A stretch of 64,000 nucleotides of DNA from assembly GCA_963825445.1 (NCBI GenBank), contig CAWGTM010000020.1, positions 806,001 through 870,000 on the forward strand, read 5' to 3'. Of the stretch, positions 1 through 8,636 are shown piece after piece. Source of the DNA: Actinophytocola sp963825445 (GTDB lineage Bacteria > Actinomycetota > Actinomycetes > Mycobacteriales > Pseudonocardiaceae). The position numbers and the translations under genes are program-made. The stretch's first letter is position 1. Every line of letters starts with the position of its first letter. The notes below the pieces were generated by a model. The model worked only from the letters and a program-made list of their open reading frames with translations. It was not told where the DNA came from and ran no database searches.

Positions 1-1
1 G

Positions 2-85
2 CCGGTACGGACGCCGCTGCCGATCGAGCTGCCGCCGGCCATCGCCGAACACATCGCCCAGAGCCAGGGCGGCGCACAGGCCTGA
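2..85 (+). CDS. DUF3710 family protein, C-terminal end only
   Basis: Only the last 27 codons are in the window, ending in TGA. The tail reads PLPIELPPAIAEHIAQSQ followed by a short Gly/Ala end. The fragment is too short to identify alone. The call rests on position: in M. tuberculosis the DUF3710 gene Rv2696c precedes a hydrolase, an OB-fold protein and a DUF3159 protein, and those three follow here. The function of DUF3710 is unknown. Confidence 0.55.
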   Translation, partial: PVRTPLPIELPPAIAEHIAQSQGGAQA

Positions 86-100
86 CAGCCGACAACCTGG

Positions 101-236
101 CGAGTCCCACGTTCGAGCACCGCGAGTCTTCCTCACCGGACGTCCGAGTTGGCGGTTCGTGAACCAGCCCCGCGGTCGTGAACCGCGAGTTCGGGTGTCG
201 CGAACGGGGACTCGCGGGGTCTGAACGGGGGACTCG
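101..236. repeat. Intergenic array A, 22-bp period
   Basis: Between two convergent genes, CGAGT boxes begin at 101, 123 and 145 (exactly 22 bp apart). GACTCG boxes in the opposite orientation begin at 209 and 231 (22 bp apart), and a degenerate box lies at 187. The centre contains CGAGTTGGCGGTTC. The same three-left, several-right layout recurs at 12726-12906. No gene is seen in 86-256. Confidence 0.75.
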
Positions 237-256
237 CGAGCTGACGGGCTGGGTGG

Positions 257-964
257 TCAGTCCGCGTCGCCTCCGGCATTCAGCCACGCCAACACAGCAG
301 CCCGCCCCAACGCCTCCGGATCCACACCTACGATGGCCAGCCGAGTGGTCCGCACAGCCGACCGAGGCAACGCAGCCGCCCACTCGGCCGCGACCTCCGC
401 CGGATGCACGGGATCGTCCACGCACGCGGCGATCCCCGCGGGCACCGTCAGCCCGGCCAGATCAGACAGCGATGGCGCCGAACGCCCGGAGGCCGCGTCC
501 AACGAATCAGCCAGGCCGGCGCCATAGCCGCGCCACGAACGCGTCAACTCCAGCGCCAGCCAGGACGGCACCCCGTCGACGGCCGCGGCCAACGCACCGT
601 CGACACCCAGCGAACGCACCGAAGAAGCCGCCAACCGAGCCGAGACCGCCCCCGGCGCATCCCCCGGCGCGCCATGCCACCCGGGCAACGCCAACAACAA
701 CCCCGCACACCGAGACGGATTCCGCAGCGCCCACTCGGCCGCGAGGTGAGCCCCGAACGAGATCCCGCCCACGAGCACAGGCCCCGCACAGGCATCGAGC
801 GAAGCCAACGCCGCTTCCGCCAACTCCGAGCCAGGCACCGGAGCGGGCGTCACGACCCGCACACCGACCGCGGCCAGCGGCACTTCGAACACGGACCTGA
901 CGAACACGTCGTCCGAGCCCGTGCCCGGCAGAAGCACGGCGATTCGCGGTTCCGCAACATTCAC
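257..964 (-). CDS. alpha/beta hydrolase (Rv2695c-like)
   Basis: A 235-residue protein that starts with GTG, with GGAGG about nine bases upstream. The N-terminal IAVLLPGTGSDD fits the first strand and turn of an alpha/beta hydrolase. GGISFGAH (about residues 67-74) is the G-x-S-x-G nucleophile elbow, and CVDDPVHP is a plausible acid/His region. There is no signal peptide. The equivalent M. tuberculosis gene has the same orientation as its neighbours, whereas here it points against DUF3710 and the OB-fold gene, so it has been inverted or is transcribed independently. Substrate unknown. Confidence 0.75.
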   Translation of the reverse strand: MNVAEPRIAVLLPGTGSDDVFVRSVFEVPLAAVGVRVVTPAPVPGSELAEAALASLDACAGPVLVGGISFGAHLAAEWALRNPSRCAGLLLALPGWHGAPGDAPGAVSARLAASSVRSLGVDGALAAAVDGVPSWLALELTRSWRGYGAGLADSLDAASGRSAPSLSDLAGLTVPAGIAACVDDPVHPAEVAAEWAAALPRSAVRTTRLAIVGVDPEALGRAAVLAWLNAGGDAD

Positions 965-1062
965 GAGCCAGATCCTCCACCTGAAGCTGCTTGTCGTGGT
1001 TACGCTTGAATTGTTCGGGCCGTGTATGTCGGGGACGGCCCCTAAAACACTGGAGCGTCAGT

Positions 1063-1461
1063 ATGGGCACCGAAGCCCACGAACCGGGCGGGCGGCGCCA
1101 AGGCCCGTTCCGACGCCTGGTCAAACGTCTGACCAGCGACGTGGACGAGCTCGACGCGGACGACCTGTCGGACAACGTCGAGGCCGTCGGGGCCCGCCGG
1201 GCCTGCGACTGCCGGTCGGGCGAGCAGGTCACGGTTCTCGGCAGACTGCGATCGGTCGAGCTGAGCCCTCGCGACGCCGTGGCGACGCTGGAGGCCGAGC
1301 TGTTCGACGGAACCGAGGGCGTCACACTAGTCTGGCTGGGTCGCCGACGTATCCCGGGCATCGAGCCTGGTCGGACGATCAAGGCACAGGGTCGCATCGC
1401 CATGCGGGACGGCCACAAGGTGCTCTACAACCCCTACTACGAGCTGCAGATTGCTACATGA
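1063..1461 (+). CDS. OB-fold nucleic-acid-binding protein (Rv2694c-like)
   Basis: A 132-residue protein. The ATG at 1063 is preceded by GGAG seven bases upstream. The start in the middle of a longer open frame was chosen because of this site and because the residues before it look non-coding. The central part (VTVLGRLRSVELSP through RTIKAQGRIAMRDG) is a compact beta-rich OB-fold as in the RecG-wedge/tRNA-anticodon type, ending in NPYYELQ. The stop overlaps the next start (ATGA), so it is translationally coupled to the DUF3159 gene. The cellular role of this conserved actinobacterial pair is not established. Confidence 0.8.
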   Translation: MGTEAHEPGGRRQGPFRRLVKRLTSDVDELDADDLSDNVEAVGARRACDCRSGEQVTVLGRLRSVELSPRDAVATLEAELFDGTEGVTLVWLGRRRIPGIEPGRTIKAQGRIAMRDGHKVLYNPYYELQIAT

Positions 1462-2180
1462 CTGAACCTGCCAAGGAAGAACCCGCCCGGCCGACCCAGG
1501 AGGACGAGGAGCGCCAGCAGACGCTGCTCGAGCAGATGGGCGGGATCAGCGGACTGATCTACTCGTCCGTCCCGGTGCTGGTGTTCGTCCTGGTCAACTC
1601 GTTCTTCGGGCTCACGGCCGCCATCTGGGGATCGATCGGCGTCGCGGTGGCCATCACCGTGCTGCGGGTGGTCCGCAAGGAGCCGCTGCAGCCCGCGATC
1701 TCCGGCTTCTTCGGCGTGGCGATCGCCGCGTTCATCGCCTACCGCACCGGCTCGGCCAAGGGCTTCTTCCTGTTCGGCATCTGGGCGAGCCTGATCTACG
1801 GCAGCGTGTTCCTCGCGTCGATCCTCGTGCGGTGGCCGCTGGTCGGCGTCATCTGGTCCTACCTCAACGGCCACGGCATGGGGTGGCGCTCCGAGAAGAG
1901 CGCCGTCCGTGCCTACAACATCGCCACCCTCACCTGGGTCGCGGTCTTCGGCGCCCGGTTCATCGTGCAGCGCTGGCTCTACGACGAGGACCAGACCGGC
2001 TGGCTCGCGTTCGCCAAGCTGGCCATGGGCTACCCGCTGACGGCGGTCGCGCTGCTGGTCACGGTGTGGGCGGTGCGCAGCGCCGGGCACAAGGTCCGCA
2101 AGATCGAGCAGGACGCCGAGGAAGAGGAACGCGCGATCGAGGCGCGGCTGCGGGCCAAGTACAGCGGCGAGACCGGCTAG
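1458..2180 (+). CDS. DUF3159 membrane protein (Rv2693c-like)
   Basis: A 240-residue membrane protein. The first about 30 residues are acidic and hydrophilic. Then come about six hydrophobic segments, for example IYSSVPVLVFVLVNSFFGL, ISGFFGVAIAAFIAY and PLTAVALLVTVWAV, and a charged C-terminal tail rich in Glu and Arg. Length and layout match the DUF3159 family, which neighbours the OB-fold gene in most actinobacteria. The start overlaps the upstream stop by four bases. Its own stop shares the CTAG tetranucleotide with the stop of the convergent TetR gene. Function unknown. Confidence 0.85.
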   Translation: MTEPAKEEPARPTQEDEERQQTLLEQMGGISGLIYSSVPVLVFVLVNSFFGLTAAIWGSIGVAVAITVLRVVRKEPLQPAISGFFGVAIAAFIAYRTGSAKGFFLFGIWASLIYGSVFLASILVRWPLVGVIWSYLNGHGMGWRSEKSAVRAYNIATLTWVAVFGARFIVQRWLYDEDQTGWLAFAKLAMGYPLTAVALLVTVWAVRSAGHKVRKIEQDAEEEERAIEARLRAKYSGETG

Positions 2181-2854
2181 GTGCTGGGACCAGCCCATCG
2201 CTCGGTGAACAGCTCGTAGCCCGGCGGGTGTCCGGGCAGCGGGTTCGGCGCCGGCGCGCGAAGGCCGTCGAGCGCGATGGCGGTGACCCGGGTGCGCGCG
2301 TTCAGGGCGGCCTCGGCCAGATCCGTCCGCCCTTGTTGGTTCAGCTGATCGAGCAGCGGTGACTTGGCGAGCTGCTCGATCAGAAGCTCAAGATCGACAG
2401 CCGTCACGTCGGGCCGCAGCGCGCCCGCCGCGTGTGCGCGGTCGACGAGGGCGGTGACGGCTTGGTCCGCCCGCTCGTTCTTCGCCGCCATCTCTCGCGT
2501 GACCGTGATCGAGCCGGCGATGGGGGCGAGTGAGCCCGGGCCGAGCGCGATCGAGGTCGTGACGTAGTGCGCGAGCCCTTCCCACGGATCGTCGTGCGCG
2601 AGACCTGTCTCGGCTGCCTCGCGGTAGTCGTCGAGGGCGATCTCGCACAGGCGCTGGAACAGCTCCTCCTTCGTGCGGTAGCGGCGGTACAGGCTGCCGA
2701 TCCCCACGCTCGCACGCGCGGCTATCGCGGCGACCGACGCGTGCGCCCCGTCGATCGCGAGCACCTCTCGTGCCGCCTGGAGCAGGGCGCGGTCATTGCG
2801 CTCGGCTTCGGCCTGCCGGGGCGCCTTCCGTGGCTGCGTCGTCATCGAGGTCAT
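2177..2854 (-). CDS. TetR family repressor
   Basis: About 225 residues. ATG codons at 2854 and 2845 are both possible starts. The N-terminal domain (about residues 15-65) has the TetR helix-turn-helix, with ASVAAIAARASVGIGSLYRR as turn and recognition helix followed by YRTKEELF. The rest is a helical ligand-binding domain of the size usual for the family. It is divergent from the SnoaL/NmrA pair, and two matching palindromes lie in the 85-bp gap, so it most likely represses both directions. Ligand unknown. Confidence 0.88.
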   Translation of the reverse strand: MTSMTTQPRKAPRQAEAERNDRALLQAAREVLAIDGAHASVAAIAARASVGIGSLYRRYRTKEELFQRLCEIALDDYREAAETGLAHDDPWEGLAHYVTTSIALGPGSLAPIAGSITVTREMAAKNERADQAVTALVDRAHAAGALRPDVTAVDLELLIEQLAKSPLLDQLNQQGRTDLAEAALNARTRVTAIALDGLRAPAPNPLPGHPPGYELFTERWAGPST

Positions 2855-2864
2855 CGTAGCCAGT

Positions 2865-2917
2865 TGCGGAGCGGATCGCTCCGCAGGTACGTTCGTCCTA
2901 TAGGAGCGTTTCGCTCC
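2865..2917. promoter_or_regulatory. Paired TetR operators
   Basis: Two palindromes share GGAGCG-N3-CGCTCC. Site 1 is TGCGGAGCG-GAT-CGCTCCGCA (2865-2885, perfect 9-bp arms). Site 2 is GGAGCG-TTT-CGCTCC (2903-2917). The centres are 35 bp apart and flank a CCTATAGG stretch that could be a -10 element. The location between the divergent TetR and SnoaL genes makes them probable binding sites of that repressor. Confidence 0.75.
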
Positions 2918-2939
2918 GGTTGGCGAGAGAGGAAGTCCC

Positions 2940-3347
2940 ATGGGACAGGACGACGAGAACACGGCTGCCATCCGGCAGACCGTCACCGCGGCGCAGAAGT
3001 ACCAGCTCGACCCGGAGCCCTTCGTCGCGCTGCACAGCGCCGACGCGACCATCGTCAACATCGCGGGACGGCGGGTGCACGGCAGGGACACCATCCACGA
3101 CGCCATGACGCTGGCGCTCGAGACCTCGCTGGCGAACGTCCTGACGACCACGGAGATCGAGGACATCCGGTTCGTCAGCCCGGACGTCGCGATCGTGAGC
3201 TGCGTCAAACACGTGTCCGACGAACGTGACGCCGCGCTCCGGAGCACGAGCTTCCCCACCACCGCGTGCCTCACCTACGTGCTGGTGAAGGACGAGGAGG
3301 CCTGGCGGATCACTCTCGCGCAGACCACGCCGATCGTCACCCCCTGA
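2940..3347 (+). CDS. SnoaL-like / NTF2-fold protein
   Basis: A 135-residue protein with the size and pattern of the NTF2/SnoaL superfamily: an N-terminal helix, FVALHSADATIVNIAGRRVHG (residues about 23-43), a helix ending in DAMTLAL, and beta strands FVSPDVAIVSCVKHV and CLTYVLVKDEEAWRITLAQ. Such proteins are small cone-shaped binding or isomerase domains. It is 25 bp upstream of the NmrA gene and downstream of the TetR operators, so the two form a small repressible operon. Confidence 0.75.
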   Translation: MGQDDENTAAIRQTVTAAQKYQLDPEPFVALHSADATIVNIAGRRVHGRDTIHDAMTLALETSLANVLTTTEIEDIRFVSPDVAIVSCVKHVSDERDAALRSTSFPTTACLTYVLVKDEEAWRITLAQTTPIVTP

Positions 3348-3372
3348 AACCTGTCACACGAGGAGATTCGCA

Positions 3373-4236
3373 GTGCCGGAAAACAAGATCGTTCTCGTCG
3401 TGGGTGCCACGGGCAACCAGGGCGGGGCGACCGCACGTCACCTGCTGGGCCGGGGCTGGGCGGTGCGCGCGCTCGTGCGCGACCCGGACAAGCCCGCCGC
3501 GAAGGAACTGCGGGAGCTGGGGGCGGTACTCGTCAGGGGCGACCTCGACGACCCGGCCTCCCTGCTTGAGCCGCTGACCGGCGTGCACGGTGTGTTCAGC
3601 GTGCAGGCCCTTGCGCACGAACCGGCGACCCTGGCCGCCGAGGTGCGCCAGGGCAAGACGATCGCGAACCTCGCGAGGGACGCGGGTGTTGCCCACTTCG
3701 TCTACAGCTCGGTCGGCGGCGCGGAACGGCACACCGGCATCGACCATTTCGAGAGCAAGGCGGAGATCGAGCGGCACATCGCCGGGTTGGGGCTGCCCGC
3801 GACCATCCTGCGGCCGGTGTTCTTCATGGACAACCTGCTGCACTTCGCGCAGGGTCAGGAGTCCGAGGAGCGGCTCCTGGCCCTCCCGCTCAAGGCCGAC
3901 AAACCGATGCAGATGATCGCCACCGACGACATCGGTCATTTCGCCTCGGCCGCCTTCGACGAGCCGCGGGAATTCATCGGCAGTCAGGTCGAACTCGCCG
4001 GCGATGCGGTCACCTTCCCGGAGGTGGCCGAGATCCTCGAGCGGGTCACCGGTCATCCGACACGCTTCAAGCCGCTGCCCATCACCGAGCGCATGTTCGA
4101 GTGGTTTGCCGAGAGCGGTTACCAGGCCGACATCGACACCCTGCGCGGGCAACACCCGAGAATGCTGTCCGTCGAGGAATTCCTGACCGCACGCCTGGCC
4201 CACGCAGACGCGTGGAGCTCGACGCCGGTCAGATAG
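3373..4236 (+). CDS. NmrA family NAD(P)-binding protein
   Basis: A 287-residue atypical short-chain dehydrogenase. The GTG start at 3373 has AGGAGA seven bases upstream. The N-terminal VLVVGATGNQGGATARHLL is the Rossmann motif of the NmrA/SDR-a class. RALVRDPDKP follows beta-2, and YSSVGGAERHTGIDHFESKA is the central segment, which lacks a canonical YxxxK. Members act as NAD(P)H sensors, quinone reductases or NAD-dependent epimerase-like enzymes, and the substrate cannot be read from sequence. Second gene of the TetR-controlled pair. Confidence 0.82.
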   Translation: MPENKIVLVVGATGNQGGATARHLLGRGWAVRALVRDPDKPAAKELRELGAVLVRGDLDDPASLLEPLTGVHGVFSVQALAHEPATLAAEVRQGKTIANLARDAGVAHFVYSSVGGAERHTGIDHFESKAEIERHIAGLGLPATILRPVFFMDNLLHFAQGQESEERLLALPLKADKPMQMIATDDIGHFASAAFDEPREFIGSQVELAGDAVTFPEVAEILERVTGHPTRFKPLPITERMFEWFAESGYQADIDTLRGQHPRMLSVEEFLTARLAHADAWSSTPVR

Positions 4237-4596
4237 CCGGGTGCCTCGCTCGCGCAGCACGCGAGCACGGCGGCGCGGTGGATCACGGTGTGCGGAAAGC
4301 GTTCGTTCGCCGCTGACTCCTGGGCCAGGCCGCGCAGAGCGGCCAGCAGTGCCGTGCCCAGTGCAGACAGTGCCACTACCGACTCCGCCATGCCGTCCAC
4401 TTCCCGCGTGGTCGGCCAGTGCGGCGATCTCCGCCTCGGCCAGTCGGTCGGCGGCGTCGGCGTAGGCGTCGACCAGGCCGAACACGTCCGGGTGACCCAG
4501 CCCCTCGAAGTGGGTGAGCGTCTCCGACAGTGCCGCCCGCGCCGGGTTGGACGGGCGGACCCGCCAGCCGCGGCGTTCGATCAGGTCCGCCGCGGC
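4119..4596 (-). pseudogene. Truncated, frameshifted remnant of unknown gene
   Basis: On the minus strand one frame reads ADLIERRGWRVRPSNPAR and then GLVDAYADAADRLAEAE. Near 4405 the frame must shift to continue VDGMAESVVALSALGTALL and ending ELHASAWA. The two pieces join into a single helical protein segment of about 130 residues with no start. At about 4597 it abuts the headless SDR remnant on the other strand. I do not recognise the family. It looks like two broken genes brought together by a deletion. Confidence 0.5.
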
Positions 4597-5281
4597 CGCT
4601 TTCGCGGCAAGGTCGTGCTCGTCACCGGCGGCACGTCGGGCATCGGGCGGGAGGCGGCGCTCCAGGTCGCGGCCGCCGGCGCCAAGGTCGGATTCTGCGG
4701 CCGGCGCGAGAACCTGGGCCGCGAGGTGGAGCGCGTGATCCGTCGGGCCGGCGGCGACGCGACGTGCCTCGGCGCGGACGTCCGGGTCCCCGAACAGGTG
4801 AAAAACTTCGTCGCGGGGTGGTCAGCCGCCACGGCCGCCTCGACATCGCGTTCAACAACGCGGGCATCGGCGTCGCCGGCGCGTCCCAGGAGCTGACGGT
4901 CGAGCAGTGGGACGACGTGCACGCCACCAACGCGCGCGGCGTGTTCCTGTCGGTCAGGTACGAGATCCCGCACCTGCTGGCCGCCGGTCGCGGCGTGATC
5001 ATCTGCACGTCGTCGGCCGCCGCCGAGCAGGCCCGACGAGGTGCGGCGTACACGGCGAGCAAGCGCGCGGTGCAGGGCGGGTCCAGGCGGCGGCGCTCGC
5101 GTACGGCAGGCGGGGAATTCGTGTGAACGCGATCCTGCCGGGGACCACGGACACGGCGTTCGTCCGCCCGCCCGGGATTCCCGACCCGGACTGGGAGGCG
5201 TTCAAGGCGGCGTACGGCCCCCTGAACATCGAGGGCATCGAGCGGATGGCCATGCCACCGGGTTACCCGCCGCCCGCGTGA
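4597..5281 (+). pseudogene. Short-chain dehydrogenase remnant (SDR)
   Basis: Three frames are needed to read it: GKVVLVTGGTSGIGREAAL (cofactor motif TGGxxxGIG), then LDIAFNNAGIGVAGASQ (NNAG), TSSAAAEQARRGAAYTASK (catalytic Ser and YxxxK), then GIRVNAILPGTTDTAF. Frames break near 4820 and 5085. There is no start codon, and the end at residues IERMAMP is about 30 residues short of a complete SDR. Domain order and motifs show an originally functional classical SDR. Missing ends make this a true remnant, not only a sequencing slip. Confidence 0.75.
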
Positions 5282-5282
5282 G

Positions 5283-5859
5283 TCACTTGAGGACCGCGGC
5301 CACCATCGCGTGGACGGCTTCCGGCGCCGGCGGTGGGGCCGCCCGGTCGGCGAACAGCAGGTGCCCGGTCCCGATCAGGATGGGCGCGAGTGCGTGGATG
5401 TCGGCGTCCGCCGCGACCCGGCCCAGGTCGCGCTCCTCGGCCAGGTAGGCGGCGATCATGGTGACGGCTTCGGTGAGGAGCGGGACGCCGACCGGCCAGG
5501 TCTGGCGCAGCCGTGCGCGAAGCTCGTCGCGGAAGGTGACCAGGGCGACGATCGAGACGGCGACCGAGCGAGAACACGGTCGTCAGCGCGTCGGTGAGGT
5601 TGGCGGCCACGGTGCTCGTGCCGGCGGACGCGCGCAGCTCGATGGCCTGGAGGTCGATCCGGCGGACGCGGTCGTACACCAGCTCGGCGAGGAAGTCGTC
5701 GAAGTCGGCGAAGTGCCGGTGCAGCACGCCCTTGGCGCAGTCCGCCTCGGTGGTGACCGCCCGGCTGGTCAGCGCGTTCGGCCCATCGCGCAGGAGGACC
5801 CGCTCGGCGGCGGCGAACAGGTGCTCGCGCACGTCGCGGATGTGTACTCCTGGCGGCAC
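5283..5859 (-). CDS. TetR family repressor, one frameshift
   Basis: The GTG start at 5859 has AAGGAGA about eight bases upstream. Residues 1-100 hold the TetR DNA-binding domain (RVLLRDGPNALTSRAVTTEA, then GVLHRHFADFDDFLAELV). At about 5570 the frame slips. In the corrected frame the ligand domain continues VSIVALVTFRDELRARLRQ and ends VHAMVAAVLK with a stop at 5283. The corrected length is about 190 residues, normal for the family. It is divergent from the methyltransferase gene and presumably binds the palindromes at 5878-5914. Confidence 0.78.
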
Positions 5860-5871
5860 GGCGGGTTCTCC

Positions 5872-5914
5872 TTGAAGAGTGGGCGATTGCCCACTAAGGT
5901 GGGCGCATGCCCAC
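5872..5914 (+). promoter_or_regulatory. Promoter with operator in the spacer, leaderless start
   Basis: TTGAAG (5872-5877), a 17-bp spacer and TAAGGT (5895-5900) make a good -35/-10 pair. The spacer is almost exactly filled by the palindrome AGTGGGC-GATT-GCCCACT (5878-5895). A second copy, GTGGGC-GCAT-GCCCAC (5899-5914), covers the predicted transcription start and the methyltransferase ATG at 5907. The mRNA would be leaderless. This is the expected layout for repression by the divergent TetR. Confidence 0.75.
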
Positions 5915-6735
5915 TTTACCGCATCATCATCGTCAGGTGGCGGAGTCGTTCGGGCTGGACGCCGAACGCTACGACCAGGCCCGACCCCGCTACCCGGACG
6001 CCCTGGTGGCGGCGATCGTCGGCCGCGAGGTGCTCGATGTCGGCTGTGGCACCGGTATCGCGGCCCGGCAGTTCCAGGCGGTCGGCCGCTCGGTGCTCGG
6101 CGTCGAACCGGACGCGCGGATGGCCGAGTTCGCGCGCCGAACCGGCGTCGAGGTGGAGGAGGCGACGTTCGAAGCCTGGGACCCGGCCGGCCGGACCTTC
6201 GACGCGGTCGTCGCCGGCCAGTCCTGGCACTGGGTGGACCCGGTGGCGGGTGCGGCCAAGGCGGCTCGGGTGCTTCGGCCCGGCGGCACGCTGACCCTGT
6301 TCTGGCACGTGTTCCAGCCGCCGCCGGAAGTGGCGGAGGCGTTCGCCGTGGCCTACCGGCGGGTGGCGCCCGATTCGCCGATAAATGCTCAGGCCGGGGA
6401 TCCGTACGACGCGATCCTCACGAAAGCCGCCGACGGCATGCGCGAGGCGGGCGGTTTCGGCCCTCCGCAACGGTGGCGCTTCGACTGGACGCGGACCTAC
6501 ACCCGCGACGAGTGGCTGAACCTGATCCCCACGACCGGCGGTCTGACCACGCTCGCGGCGGACAAGGTGGCCGAGGTGCTGGAAAGCGTCGGGAACCGCC
6601 ATCGACGCGATGGGTGGCAGCTTCACGATGTCGTACGTGACGGTGGCGATCAGCGCGAGTTACCGGACCGGCAACAAATGCCGTCCGAGTGAAGAACTCA
6701 CGCCGTTGATGAGTTTTGCGGAGTGGACGTTCTAG
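5907..6735 (+). CDS. Class I SAM-dependent methyltransferase, C-terminal frameshift
   Basis: About 275 residues. The N-terminus carries AESFGLDAERYDQARPRYP, typical of the Methyltransf_11 type. Motif I is VLDVGCGTGIAARQF (about residues 41-55), and VLGVEPDARM binds the cofactor ribose. GQSWHWVDP and LRPGGTL follow in the expected places. At about 6592 an indel shifts the frame. In the corrected frame the C-terminus reads AIDAMGGSFTMSYVTVAI, which is the conserved end of this family, stopping at 6735. Without correction the end differs and stops at 6692. Substrate unknown. Controlled by the divergent TetR. Confidence 0.78.
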
Positions 6736-6744
6736 CTTGTTTCC

Positions 6745-7630
6745 ATGGACGACGACGAGCCGACAGTCCGGTCCCGTGAGCTTGGTCTGGCGCTGCACCG
6801 CGCTATGCAGGTGGCGGGAATTAATCAGAGCACTCTGGCCGACAGACTGAAGTGGACGCCCAGCCGGGTGAGTCGGATGCTGTCCGGAAAGCGGCGGGTC
6901 AGCCTGTTGGACATGTCCGCAGTGCTCGCGGTGTTGGACATCACCGGGCCCGAAGCGCCAGGAACTGCTCCGCATTGCGGCGGACGCCGCTCAACCCGGG
7001 TGGTGGCAGGAGTACGGCGACCGTCTTCCCACCGAGCTGCGCACCCTGAGCGATCACGAGAGCGCGGCGATCGCCATCACGAACTTCGAGCCGTCGGTGA
7101 TCCCGGGGCTGCTGCAGACAGCTGAGTACATGTCCGCACTGATGGCGGCCTCGCCATCAATCCCGCGAGAGGAAGTCGGGGAACGGGTGCGGGCGCGCCA
7201 GCGCCGGAAGGAAGTGTTCGAACGAGAGCATCCGGCGACTTTCCGATTCTTCATCGACGAGTACGTCGTGCGTCGGACCGGCGCGGGTCGGAAGATCATG
7301 TCGGGCCAGGTACACCATTTGTTGCGCATGTCGGTGCGACCCAATGTGGAGATACGCGTCATCCCGGACGCGGTCGGCTTCCATGCGGCCGACAGTCGTT
7401 CCACCTCATGGAGTTCACGGAGATCAGCCCGGTCGTGCACATAGAGGACCAGACTTCGGTGCTGTTCCTGGAGCGCCCGGACACCGTCGCGGCCTACCGC
7501 CGCAACGTGGCCGCGCTGGGTAGGGTTGCGCTGGATGAGGGACAGTCCCGCACCTGGCTTGCCAGCCTGGCAAGTGAGCTGGGGGAGCCACGAGAGGAAC
7601 ACCATGCGCACCGCCCGGCCGGAATCTATG
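6745..7630 (+). CDS. XRE-family regulator with DUF5753 domain, frameshifted
   Basis: The N-terminal helix-turn-helix (residues about 15-70) reads GINQSTLADRLKWTPSRVSR then MLSGKRRVSLLDM. Shifts near 6950 and 7390 split the DUF5753 sensor domain, which otherwise contains PSVIPGLLQTAEYM, RARQRRKEVFE, the FIDEYVVRR strand and FLERPDTVAAYR. This is the standard architecture of the XRE-DUF5753/DUF397 pairs that are abundant in Pseudonocardiaceae and Streptomyces. The DUF397 partner overlaps its 3' end. The exact stop is uncertain because of the indels. Confidence 0.72.
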
Positions 7631-7805
7631 AGCTGGAGGAAAAGCTCCACGGAGTGATCCCAACAAGTGCGTGGAGCTGGCCTGGCCGGCGGCGGGTGGG
7701 GCTGTTCGCGACTCGAAGAACGCGACCGGCCCCATTCTCATGTTCGGCGAGTCAGGCCTGGCCCGCCTGGTCGCCGACGCGAAGGCCGGCACCTTCGATC
7801 TCTAG
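7604..7805 (+). CDS. DUF397 protein, frameshifted
   Basis: The ATG at 7604 opens MRTARPESMSWRKSS, the usual start of a DUF397 protein. A frame break near 7650 precedes KCVELAWPAAGGAVRDSK and GPILMFGESGLARLV, the rest of the domain, ending at a TAG at 7803-7805. The corrected length is about 66 residues, typical for the family. DUF397 proteins pair with the upstream XRE regulator (as BldB-like or WhiJ-linked small proteins). As written the gene would terminate early. Confidence 0.7.
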
Positions 7806-7836
7806 CCCGACCAGCGCAGCGGGCCGGGCGTCGAAC

Positions 7837-7928
7837 GAGTGTGCGAAAGCGAATCTCTCGATCACAGGCGTCGAGGACGCCGGGGGCCCCCTGATTTCAT
7901 GCTATCGGCCAGCACCGACAGTTTTGGG
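7837..7928 (+). repeat. 92-bp dispersed repeat, copy 1
   Basis: Runs from GAGTGTGCG to CAGTTTTGGG and matches 12591-12683 along its length. The last 45 bp are near identical (core GGGCCCCCTGATTTCA, then GCTATCGG, then CAGCACCGACAGTTTTGGG). It lies between the DUF397 gene and the ceoC stop. There are no terminal inverted repeats and no open frame. Confidence 0.75.
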
Positions 7929-7978
7929 CGGCGACGGGGCGCTGCGGCCGAGTTGTCCACAGGGCCCAGGAGCGAGTG

Positions 7979-8636
7979 TCAGTAGCCGAGAGCCGTCCGG
8001 ATCTCGTCCTCCACGTTGGCCGACGCCACGAAGAGCAGCTCGTCGCCGGCCTCCAGCGGGTCGTCCTTCTGCGGCACGATGACCCGCCCACCGCGCAGGA
8101 TCGTCACCAGCGCGGCGTCGCGGGGCAGGTCGGATGTCGCGCACCGGGCGTCCGGCCAGCGGGGTGTCCTCCGGCAGCGTCAGCTCCACCAGGTTGGCCT
8201 GTCCCTGGCGCAGCGTCATCAGCCGCACCAGATCGCCGACCGACACGGCCTCCTCGACCATCGCGGCGAGCATGCGCGGCGTGGACACCGCGACGTCGAC
8301 ACCCCAGGCCTCGGTGAACAGCCACTCGTTCGCGGGATCGTTCACCCGCGCCACCACACGTCGCACGGCGAACACCGTCTTCGCCAGCAGGGCCACCACG
8401 AGGTTGACCTTGTCGTCGCCCGTGGCGGCGATGACGACGTCGCAGAGCTGCATGCCCGCGTCCTCGAGGGACGCCAGCTCGCACGCGTCGGCGAGAACCC
8501 ACTCGGCCTGCTCGACCGTGTGCGGCTCGTACTGCGTCTCGAGCCGCTCGATGAGCATCACCTGGTGCTGCGCGCCCACCAGCTCGGCGGCGATGGACCG
8601 GCCGACAGCGCCGGCCCCGGCGATCGCGACCCGCAT
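7979..8636 (-). CDS. ceoC: TrkA-type K+ uptake regulatory protein CeoC, one frameshift
   Basis: About 218 residues after correction. The N-terminal VAIAGAGAVGRSIAAEL is the TrkA-N (RCK) dinucleotide-binding motif, and DVVIAATGDDKVNLVVALLA is the family signature. An extra base at about 8133 interrupts the TrkA-C region. The corrected frame reads LPRDAALVTILRGGRVIVP and ends EIRTALGY at 7979. It starts three bases beyond the ceoB stop. In M. tuberculosis, CeoB and CeoC together act in K+ homeostasis. The shift in so conserved a gene suggests a sequence error. Confidence 0.85.
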
